A stretch of 6,697 nucleotides of DNA, taken from the NCBI GenBank assembly GCA_015661935.1, contig DQVD01000172.1:1-6697 (forward strand), given 5' to 3'. The position numbers and the translations under genes were made by a program. This document shows positions 1 to 6,697 of the stretch, piece by piece. A model generated the notes under the pieces. It had not been told where the DNA came from, made no database searches, and saw only the letters and a program-made list of their open reading frames with translations. The stretch comes from Desulfocapsa sulfexigens (GTDB taxonomy: Bacteria > Desulfobacterota > Desulfobulbia > Desulfobulbales > Desulfocapsaceae). How positions within the stretch are numbered: position 1 is the stretch's first letter; the number at the start of each line of letters is the position of its first letter.

Positions 1-560
1 AGGCTGAAGGAAAAACAGTCAGCTTTGTATGTGTTGGAAAAAAAGGAAACCAGATACTGAATAAGACCGGCAAGGTACGTAAGCAATATCTCGATATTAT
101 GGCAAATTTTCAGATGTTTAATGCCAGAGAAATTGCTCAGGACGTTGCTACCCGGTTTACCAGTGGTGATACTGACAAGGTAGAAGTTATCTACGGAAAG
201 TTTAAGTCAGTGGCAGTCCAGTATGCAGACGCTCAGGACATGCTTCCCATTACTCCAATTGAGAGCGATGAGGAGACTGAATCTGAAACTCAGGCTGTTG
301 GCGATTATATCTACGAGCCTTCGACAGAAGAGATCATGGATGTGATGCAGCCACTGTATCTGAATGTTATTATATACAACGCTATGCTACAGGTTGGTGC
401 TTCCGAGCATGCTGCTCGAATGACCGCCATGGATAATGCAACTTCTGCATGTAGGGATATCGTTAAGGATCTTACCCTTGTTTTCAACAAAGCAAGGCAG
501 GCAGCAGTTACCGGCGAACTGATGGACATTGTTGGTGGTGCTGAGGCCCTTAAGGGATAA
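1..560 (+). CDS. atpG: ATP synthase F1 gamma subunit, 3' part (5' end outside window)
   Basis: This is the C-terminal part of the gamma subunit, the rotating central shaft of the F1 ATPase that couples proton flow through F0 to catalysis in the alpha/beta ring. The reading frame is open from base 3, so the ATG at 99 is an internal methionine and not the start. About 185 residues are visible; with a usual length near 290, roughly the first 100 are missing. The last 50 residues, from SEHAARMTAMDNAT through LVFNKARQAAVTGEL to the end, match the very conserved C-terminal helix that fits into the alpha3beta3 hexamer. The segment around residues 155-170 of the visible part (NVIIYNAMLQ) is typical of the region just before it. 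The gene is followed after 56 bp by atpD in the same direction, as in the normal atpAGDC order. Identification is secure; only the 5' boundary is unknown. Confidence 0.97.
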   Translation, partial: AEGKTVSFVCVGKKGNQILNKTGKVRKQYLDIMANFQMFNAREIAQDVATRFTSGDTDKVEVIYGKFKSVAVQYADAQDMLPITPIESDEETESETQAVGDYIYEPSTEEIMDVMQPLYLNVIIYNAMLQVGASEHAARMTAMDNATSACRDIVKDLTLVFNKARQAAVTGELMDIVGGAEALKG

Positions 561-592
561 TTAACCATATACAAATATTCTTTTTTTAATAA

Positions 593-2032
<1,440 letters not shown>

Positions 2033-2061
2033 GTTAACTGACAAGAATACGAGGATATACA

Positions 2062-2475
2062 ATGGCACAACAAATACATTTAGAAGTAGTTACTCCAGCT
2101 GGAGCTGTTGTTAACGAGGATGTTGATATCGTTAACGCACCTGGCTATGGTGGTGACTTTGGTGTGTTGGCCAATCATGCTCCTTTCCTCTCTACTATTA
2201 AAATCGGACTCCTGACCTATGAGACAGGAGGGGATCGGAAAAGTTTGATGATTAGTGGTGGCTTCTCTGAAGTCTCCAATAATAAGATCACTTTTCTTGT
2301 TGAAAGTGCCGAAGAAGGTAGTCAGATTGATGTGGATAGAGCTATGAAGGCAAAAGAGCGGGCAGAAAAACGCCTTCTCCAGGCTACTGCGCAAGATGAT
2401 AATTTTAATCAAACACGAGCAGAGGCTGCTCTGCAACGCGCATTAGCACGACTCAAAGCATCTAAGGTTGCTTGA
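2062..2475 (+). CDS. atpC: ATP synthase F1 epsilon subunit
   Basis: This is the epsilon subunit, which sits on the foot of gamma, helps couple F1 to F0 and in many bacteria inhibits wasteful ATP hydrolysis. The 137 aa are normal length. Residues 1-84 form the N-terminal beta-sandwich, with the family pattern [25 protein letters not shown] at about 27-51. Residues 85-137 form the charged C-terminal helical hairpin, starting [25 protein letters not shown] (89-94) fits the I(L)DxxRA consensus that binds ATP in Bacillus-type epsilon subunits. The start follows a GAGGAT Shine-Dalgarno at 2051-2056, and the gene lies 29 bp after atpD. It is the last gene of the atp operon: a strong intrinsic terminator begins 26 bp after its stop codon. 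Confidence 0.98.
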   Translation: MAQQIHLEVVTPAGAVVNEDVDIVNAPGYGGDFGVLANHAPFLSTIKIGLLTYETGGDRKSLMISGGFSEVSNNKITFLVESAEEGSQIDVDRAMKAKERAEKRLLQATAQDDNFNQTRAEAALQRALARLKASKVA

Positions 2476-2500
2476 ATTAAGTAACCGACTACAGGAGTTT

Positions 2501-2531
2501 AAGGTCGTCCTTCGGGACGACCTTTTTTTTT
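2501..2531 (+). terminator. Intrinsic terminator of the atp operon
   Basis: A perfect 10-bp stem (2501-2510 pairing with 2515-2524) is capped by a TTCG loop closed by a C-G pair, the very stable cUUCGg tetraloop. It runs directly into nine T residues (2523-2531). This is a textbook Rho-independent terminator, placed 26 bp after the atpC stop, so it should separate the atp operon from the next gene. Confidence 0.96.
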
Positions 2532-2539
2532 ACCTTTTT

Positions 2540-2565
2540 ATATCAATATAATTGATATTGATAAT
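2540..2565 (+). promoter_or_regulatory. Putative promoter -10 with overlapping palindromic operator
   Basis: A perfect inverted repeat with 8-bp arms and a 3-bp centre spans 2540-2558 (ATATCAAT, ATA, ATTGATAT). A consensus -10 hexamer TATAAT (2547-2552) lies inside it, 34 bp before the next ATG. ATTGAT occurs twice in tandem (2551-2556, 2557-2562), and a second possible -10, GATAAT, lies at 2560-2565. No good -35 hexamer is visible, because the position falls in the terminator T-tract. An independent promoter is expected here, since the preceding strong terminator should stop atp transcripts. The palindrome may bind a repressor, or may simply be AT-rich promoter DNA. Confidence 0.45.
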
Positions 2566-2586
2566 CTATCTTTTTGTGGGGTATAT

Positions 2587-4008
2587 ATGAAAGCTAAGGA
2601 ACGTATGGGAATTGCACGGCAAATGCCAGTGGAAATTACTCCTTCCGAGCGTGTCCAGAATTTTGATGAAATTGTTTCCGGGTATAATGAATTCACTGCT
2701 GTTTTGGAAGCTGAACGCTGCCTTCAGTGTAAAAAACCAACCTGCATTCAAGGTTGCCCAATTCATAATAATATTCCTTCTTTTATCAAGCTGCTTCGTG
2801 AAAAGAAATTTGAAGAAGCCTATTGGGCAATTCGTGAGACATCTTCCATGCCTGCCATCTGCTCCCGTGTCTGCCCACATGAGTTTCAATGTGAAGGTTC
2901 CTGTGTCCGAGGTAAAGGAAAAGGACAATCAGTTGCCATTGGTATGCTCGAAAGATACATTGTTGACTGGATGGTAGAGAATAAAAAAACTATGCATAAC
3001 CAATGTGCTATTCCCGGAAAGAAAAAGGTAGCTGTAATAGGATCAGGACCTGCAGGAATGACTGTTGCCTATTGGCTGGCCCATAGAGGAATCCCTTGTA
3101 CAATTTTCGAATCTTTACCTGTTTATGGTGGTATGTTGACTGTGGGGATCCCAGCATTTCGTCTCCCAAGAGAAATCATTAATGCAGAGTTTGAAGCTTT
3201 GAAAAGTTGCGGAGTTACTCTTGAACATGGCGTTATTATAGGTAAAGACAAAACCATAGAAGATCTTAGGGCTGAAGGCTATGATGCCATCTTTAATGGT
3301 GTAGGTGCTCATGCCAGTCGTAAACTTGGTCTTGATGACGAAGAGAGTACTGAGGGGGTACTGCACGGTGTTGATTACTTGAGAAGGATTAGTCTTGGTG
3401 AAGGTCTTGATCTAGGTAAAAAAGTTGTTGTTGTCGGAGGTGGCAATGTAGCGATTGATGTTGCAAGAACTGCACTACGGTACGACTCTAAAGATGTTTT
3501 TATTTTATATAGAAGAAGTCGTGCTGAAATGCCGGCATCTGCAGCTGAAATCCACCATCTCGAGGAAGAAGGTGTTCGTATTGAATTTCTCGCCGCCCCA
3601 ATTAAGATTCATTCAGAGGATGGAAAACTCACCCAGGTAGAATGTATCAGAATGGAACTTGGCGAACCGGATGGATCAGGGCGTCGGCGTCCCGTAGTAC
3701 AGGAAGGTTCAAATTTCATGATTAAGGCTGATTCGATTATTCCTGCTATCAGTCAGAACGTTGATCATACTGTTGACAAGGGATTGGAAATTGACCTTAT
3801 GTCTTGGGGAACGTATCATACCGATCCTCAAACTCTCCAGACATCCATTGAATATATGTTTGCTGGTGGGGATAATGTTTTGGGGCCCCAGACTGCTGCA
3901 AAAGCCGTATATCAGGGGAAAGTTGCTGCTGAATCTATTGAGCTTTATCTTAAAGGGAAAGACTTGAAGGAAGATAGAGAGTTTTTATGTGATCAAATTG
4001 ACTGGTAG
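2587..4008 (+). CDS. gltA: GltA/NfnB-type NADPH-dependent glutamate synthase-like oxidoreductase (Fe-S flavoprotein)
   Basis: This is a cytoplasmic FAD, NAD(P)H and [4Fe-4S] oxidoreductase of the glutamate synthase small subunit family (473 aa). The N-terminal Fer4_20-type domain has two cysteine sets: C45, C48, C53, C57 and C92, C96, C102, C106. The FAD-binding motif is GSGPAG at 152-157. GGMLTVGIPAFRLPREI (181-197) is typical of the family. A second Rossmann motif GGGNVA (284-289), followed by YRRSRAEMPA (308-317), is the NADPH-binding part. GGDNVLGPQTAAKAV (427-441) is the C-terminal FAD-contact segment. The start ATG follows GGGG at 2578-2581, a weak ribosome site. No GltB large subunit and no NfnA-like flavoprotein adjoins it, so it looks monocistronic. 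The family covers homotetrameric glutamate synthase (GltA), GltD, the NfnB subunit and SfrB-like proteins; sequence reading alone does not separate these. The fold and cofactors are secure, the exact reaction is not. Confidence 0.9.
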   Translation: MKAKERMGIARQMPVEITPSERVQNFDEIVSGYNEFTAVLEAERCLQCKKPTCIQGCPIHNNIPSFIKLLREKKFEEAYWAIRETSSMPAICSRVCPHEFQCEGSCVRGKGKGQSVAIGMLERYIVDWMVENKKTMHNQCAIPGKKKVAVIGSGPAGMTVAYWLAHRGIPCTIFESLPVYGGMLTVGIPAFRLPREIINAEFEALKSCGVTLEHGVIIGKDKTIEDLRAEGYDAIFNGVGAHASRKLGLDDEESTEGVLHGVDYLRRISLGEGLDLGKKVVVVGGGNVAIDVARTALRYDSKDVFILYRRSRAEMPASAAEIHHLEEEGVRIEFLAAPIKIHSEDGKLTQVECIRMELGEPDGSGRRRPVVQEGSNFMIKADSIIPAISQNVDHTVDKGLEIDLMSWGTYHTDPQTLQTSIEYMFAGGDNVLGPQTAAKAVYQGKVAAESIELYLKGKDLKEDREFLCDQIDW

Positions 4009-4011
4009 TTT

Positions 4012-4120
4012 GGAAATGATCCCAGGCACCACACTACGTTGGATCTCAACTAACCGTATAGCAAAAACTATTATTGTCTGTTGAGGTCCTGCGAATTTGC
4101 AAGCAACTGGAATCATTTCC
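4012..4120. repeat. 109-bp nested inverted repeat in the intergenic region
   Basis: Outer arms 4012-4025 (GGAAATGATCCCAG) and 4107-4120 (CTGGAATCATTTCC) pair over 14 positions with a single C-A mismatch at 4021/4111. Inner arms 4041-4050 and 4080-4089 pair over 10 positions with one T-G wobble at 4044/4086. In RNA from the minus strand the outer mismatch becomes a G-U wobble and the inner wobble becomes an A-C mismatch, so both strands could fold into a long interrupted stem. It begins four bases after the stop of the glutamate synthase-like gene and ends 65 bp before the stop of the convergent amidase gene. It has no T-tract, so it is not a classical terminator. It could be a processed 3' end, a small RNA, or a short non-autonomous element. 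I do not recognise a family. Confidence 0.55.
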
Positions 4121-4185
4121 TGGTTTGGATTTGTATAAACGCCGTGAATTCTTTTTGGAATCCTCGTTTTATTTTGTTTTACAGT

Positions 4186-6060
4186 CTATAGGCTGGCTGT
4201 GGTTGAATGGATATAGCTCTTAACACCTTTGACTATAGCGCTGGCGATAGTATCAAGAAAAGTATCTGTATTCAGGTTTTCGGAATCCATTGGGTTGGTA
4301 ATAAAGGCGAGTTCTGCCAAAATGGCTGGCATCTCAGCACCAATCAGGACATAGAAAGGGGCCTGTTTCACCCCAAGATTTTTGAATTTTTTCTTCTGTA
4401 CACCTTCAATTCCATTGCAAAGCGAATTATGTACGAATCCCGCCAAACGGGAGGATTCATTAATCTTGGAGTTTTTCATAATATCTGAAAGAATATCCTG
4501 AAGATCACTCATCTGATGAGTGGAAGTTGAGTTCTCAAATGCTGCAACACGCATAGCTTCAGCATTGGTAGATAAACTCAGATAGTAGGTTTCAAGGCCA
4601 TGGACTTTTGGTGATGGGTGGGCGTTTATATGGAGGGAGATAAACAAATCTGCTTCATTTGTATTTGCGATGGCTGTACGTTCTTCAAGGGAGAGGAACG
4701 TATCTGAACTTCGTGTGAGAATGACCTCAGCGCCTGTCTGTTCTTCCAGGATTGGAGCAAGTTTTTGGGCAATATTGAGAACAATATCTTTTTCCTTTAG
4801 ACCAAAAGCTGATGCTCCTGGGTCTTTCCCGCCATGCCCGGGATCAATAACTATTTTTCTGATACCTAGACCGAGTTGTTGAGCAAGGGAAAGTTTTTTT
4901 CCATTGACCTGTTCTTCCCATGGCATTGACGCTGTTCGGTTGCTTTTTCTGTTTTGAGAATTCGACTTGGTTTTCTTGAAGTCTTCAAGGACAATTATAG
5001 TATCAATGATTTCAGCTAAAGAGGTGTCACTTGCAATAGCTGAATTTTCCATCACCGAAGCTGCTTCCTGAACTGGTGCTGCAATATGAGAGGGTGGCTT
5101 AGGCAATGATTTTACGGTTTTTTCTGAGGCTGTTTTTGTTATTCCACGAACATCAATAATTACACGAAACGGGTCAGGTAGACTGAATATTTTGTAATCT
5201 GATATTGTTTCAATATCAAGTACCACACGAACAACCTCTGGGGTGAATTGTGCGGTTCGTATTTGCTTGAGCAGGCCGTCCTCTATTGGAATAGGTGAAC
5301 GATATTTGGGATCAATATAGGATTCCTGAAAATCCAGATAGAGTCGTCGGGGTTTGTCCCCCTTTTTTTCAAGGAGATTTTCCCTGTAACGAACAGGCCC
5401 TGAGGCCTTGATAACCACGCGAGTATAGTTATCGGACGACCAGTATTTCACAGGAAGAACATTTGTGAGATTTTCAAGATATGTACGTTTGAGCATGGCT
5501 TCGGGAAGCGGGATGGCATGTTCTTTGGAGATGGCTTTGAGTTTATCCGAGGCTTGGGCGTACATGTCACCAGTTCTGTAGTCAGCGATGACACGGGTAT
5601 AACTGTTAGCAGCCTTTTGAGGATTGTTTTTTCTGTTCAGATAGAGATTGCCGACAGCGTAGAGAGCATCATCAGCCAAGCTGTTTTTCGGGAAGAGGTT
5701 GGAGACATCATGGTAGTAGGATATGGATTCATCGAGATCAATATCTTGCTTAAAACGTCTATACATTTTGGAGTACATACGGCCCAGCATATAAAGGCTG
5801 GGGGCAGCAAAATCTGATTTTGGGTCGGCAAGATAAATCTTTCTAAATGATTGAATTCCATTGAGCCAGTTGCCTCTTGACCTGCCAAGCTTATTATTGG
5901 TGTGGAGTTCATTGTAATAAAATTTTGCCTGTTGATATTGTTGTTCAAGACTCACAAAATCAGCGGGGGCTTTTTCAACTTCATCAGCAGCGCAAAAGTG
6001 TGCAGTAAAGGGAACAATGAGCAAAAGAAAAAGGAGGAATATTGGGAAAGTTCGTACCAT
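4186..6060 (-). CDS. Secreted N-acetylmuramoyl-L-alanine amidase with TPR-like, AMIN and Amidase_3 domains
   Basis: This is a zinc-dependent peptidoglycan hydrolase that cuts the amide bond between N-acetylmuramic acid and L-alanine in the periplasm, as AmiC does in daughter-cell separation. The 624 aa start with a signal peptide (basic MVR, hydrophobic core about 5-20, likely cleavage near CAA at 23-25). Residues 38-180 resemble TPR or BamD/YbgF-like helical repeats (SLYMLGRMYSKMY, DDALYAVGNLYL). An AMIN domain lies at about 203-306, a polar linker at about 307-400, and Amidase_3 at about 402-615. The zinc ligands are expected at H409 (DPGHGG), E423 (LKEKD) and H477 (SLHINA), with catalytic E583 (LAELAFITN). 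ATG 6060 has a stop codon 12 bp upstream in frame and no visible Shine-Dalgarno. It is nevertheless the only start that keeps the signal peptide. mutS lies upstream in the same direction. The TPR plus AMIN layout makes it longer than E. coli AmiC (about 417 aa). Confidence 0.95.
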   Translation of the reverse strand: MVRTFPIFLLFLLLIVPFTAHFCAADEVEKAPADFVSLEQQYQQAKFYYNELHTNNKLGRSRGNWLNGIQSFRKIYLADPKSDFAAPSLYMLGRMYSKMYRRFKQDIDLDESISYYHDVSNLFPKNSLADDALYAVGNLYLNRKNNPQKAANSYTRVIADYRTGDMYAQASDKLKAISKEHAIPLPEAMLKRTYLENLTNVLPVKYWSSDNYTRVVIKASGPVRYRENLLEKKGDKPRRLYLDFQESYIDPKYRSPIPIEDGLLKQIRTAQFTPEVVRVVLDIETISDYKIFSLPDPFRVIIDVRGITKTASEKTVKSLPKPPSHIAAPVQEAASVMENSAIASDTSLAEIIDTIIVLEDFKKTKSNSQNRKSNRTASMPWEEQVNGKKLSLAQQLGLGIRKIVIDPGHGGKDPGASAFGLKEKDIVLNIAQKLAPILEEQTGAEVILTRSSDTFLSLEERTAIANTNEADLFISLHINAHPSPKVHGLETYYLSLSTNAEAMRVAAFENSTSTHQMSDLQDILSDIMKNSKINESSRLAGFVHNSLCNGIEGVQKKKFKNLGVKQAPFYVLIGAEMPAILAELAFITNPMDSENLNTDTFLDTIASAIVKGVKSYIHSTTASL

Positions 6061-6072
6061 TACAGTTTGTTA

Positions 6073-6079
6073 GGGGGGG
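6073..6079 (-). repeat. Seven-base C homopolymer in the amidase leader
   Basis: Seven G residues on the given strand read as CCCCCCC on the coding strand. They end 12 bases before the amidase ATG, about where a Shine-Dalgarno sequence would normally be. No purine-rich ribosome site is seen in the leader. The tract may be fortuitous, or may be prone to slippage. Confidence 0.5.
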
Positions 6080-6125
6080 TGATTTGGATTTTCATATTTG
6101 TTGTCTAAATAACTTATATTAATAA

Positions 6126-6231
6126 AACTCTTCAACGGAGTATACCTAAAAGAACAAACGAAGGCAAAAGAAAATATGCTTTCCAGTGCATGAAATAGAA
6201 GAAAGGAAAAATGATAATTTCTTGAAGAGTT
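6126..6231. repeat. 10-bp inverted repeat bracketing the mutS-amidase gap
   Basis: AACTCTTCAA at 6126-6135 is the exact reverse complement of TTGAAGAGTT at 6222-6231, with 86 bp between. The right arm touches the mutS stop codon (6232-6234). The left arm lies just downstream of the proposed amidase -10 box, so it would be near the 5' end of that transcript. In an AT-rich 171-bp gap a match of this length could be chance. Confidence 0.35.
6139..6167 (-). promoter_or_regulatory. Putative sigma70-type promoter for the amidase gene
   Basis: Read on the minus strand, TTGCCT (6162-6167) and TATACT (6139-6144) are separated by exactly 17 bp. They match the -35 consensus at four of six and the -10 consensus at five of six positions. 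Transcription would start near 6132, giving a leader of about 70 nt before the amidase ATG. This would let the amidase be transcribed independently of mutS. It rests on pattern matching only. Confidence 0.45.
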
Positions 6232-6697
6232 CTATGAGTTCAGTATCTTCAAGAGTTCATAAACAGCATCCAGTGCCTGACGAGGACTCAGGTCGTCAGG
6301 ATCCAGATTCTTAAGGTATCCATGAATAGCATCAGCTTCAGGACGTGGGAAGAGTGATAGCTGATTAGGGTGGGTCTTTCTACGGGATTTTTTTCCCTGT
6401 TTATTTTTTGCGATGGGTGGACTTCCATCATGGTTGAATTCTCCCTGTTCAATATTCTGAAGGATTTCACCGGCACGCTGTACCACTCGGTTGGGCACAC
6501 CTGCAAGCCCTGCCACCTGGATTCCGTAGGAGCGATTAGTACCGCCTTTAACAAGTTTATGAAGAAAAATGATACTGTCGTTCCATTCACGTACTGCGAT
6601 TGAATAGTTACGTACCCGATCTTCAGTTCCCGCCAGGTCAGTGAGCTCGTGGTAATGGGTGGCAAAGAGCGTCTTAACACCTTTATTGTTTTTTTGA
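6232..6697 (-). CDS. mutS: DNA mismatch repair protein MutS, C-terminal part (5' end outside window)
   Basis: This is the C-terminal 154 residues of MutS, the ATPase that recognises mismatches and starts repair. The frame stays open to the window edge, so the GTG at 6516 is an internal valine and not a start. Translating upstream of it gives the strongly conserved end of the ATPase domain: FATHYHELTDL, then VREWNDSIIFLHKLVKGGTNRSYGIQVAGLAGVP. This includes the conserved ATHYHEL signature. After a basic linker (KNKQGKKSRRK) comes QLSLF (6349-6363), a match to the beta-clamp-binding consensus. A final helical segment LDPDDLSPRQALDAVYELLKIL corresponds to the C-terminal oligomerisation region of E. 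coli MutS. The C terminus is therefore complete. With a usual length near 860-890 aa, some 700 residues lie outside the window. The amidase gene follows after 171 bp on the same strand. Confidence 0.97.
   Translation of the reverse strand, partial: QKNNKGVKTLFATHYHELTDLAGTEDRVRNYSIAVREWNDSIIFLHKLVKGGTNRSYGIQVAGLAGVPNRVVQRAGEILQNIEQGEFNHDGSPPIAKNKQGKKSRRKTHPNQLSLFPRPEADAIHGYLKNLDPDDLSPRQALDAVYELLKILNS

Noticed and set aside
547..587. Terminator between atpG and atpD (CCCTTAAGGG palindrome plus a seven-T run)
   Set aside because: The palindrome is inside the atpG coding end, has no loop, and is separated from the T run by about 24 bases; a break here would also split the operon.
2540..2558. 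FNR/CRP-type operator
   Set aside because: The half-sites are ATCAA and TTGAT in the order opposite to the TTGAT-N4-ATCAA FNR consensus, so the family cannot be assigned.
4121..4185. Minus-strand terminator after the amidase gene
   Set aside because: The only hairpin I can see (GGATTC/GAATTC, 6 bp with one wobble) is not followed by a T run on that strand.
6176..6191. Hairpin ATGC/GCAT before a T-rich stretch on the minus strand as mutS terminator
   Set aside because: The stem is only 4 bp and the T stretch is interrupted; too weak to call.
6232..6516. Small independent protein of 94 aa starting at GTG 6516
   Set aside because: The same frame continues open to the window edge and encodes the conserved MutS ATPase end, so this is only the tail of mutS.

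Overview
The window is a chromosomal stretch from a bacterium, most likely a Gram-negative anaerobe of the Desulfobacterota (Desulfobulbales-like). This is an inference from three things: the character of the proteins, an AMIN-domain cell-wall amidase with an N-terminal TPR-like region, and a stand-alone GltA/NfnB-type iron-sulfur flavoprotein. No 16S or other decisive marker is present. Base composition is moderate and fairly even, with no obvious island of foreign DNA.

Left part (1-2531, + strand): the 3' end of the F1F0 ATP synthase operon in the classical order atpG (5' truncated by the window edge), atpD, atpC. It is closed by a strong intrinsic terminator with a UUCG tetraloop. The three products are the central stalk gamma subunit, the catalytic beta subunit and the epsilon subunit. 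Two details stand out: a cysteine in the beta P-loop (GGAGCGKT instead of the common GGAGVGKT), and an I-D-x-x-R-A match to the ATP-binding motif of epsilon.

Middle (2532-4185): a short AT-rich promoter region with an 8+8 bp palindrome overlapping a perfect TATAAT leads into a monocistronic GltA/NfnB-type NAD(P)H oxidoreductase (473 aa). Four nucleotides after its stop begins a 109-bp nested inverted repeat, which lies in the gap between this gene and the convergent amidase gene. It is the least explained element in the window.

Right part (4186-6697, - strand): a 624-aa secreted N-acetylmuramoyl-L-alanine amidase (signal peptide, TPR-like helices, AMIN domain, Amidase_3 catalytic domain). 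Upstream of it in the same direction is the 3' end of mutS, cut by the window edge. The 171-bp gap between them holds a plausible sigma70-type promoter for the amidase, a 10-bp inverted repeat and a seven-C run where a Shine-Dalgarno sequence would be expected.

Overall this is mainly housekeeping sequence (energy, redox/nitrogen, cell wall, mismatch repair). I found no CRISPR array, tRNA, rRNA, insertion sequence, phage gene or defence system, and no convincing new multi-gene system. The points worth a second look are small: intergenic structures and residue-level variants.
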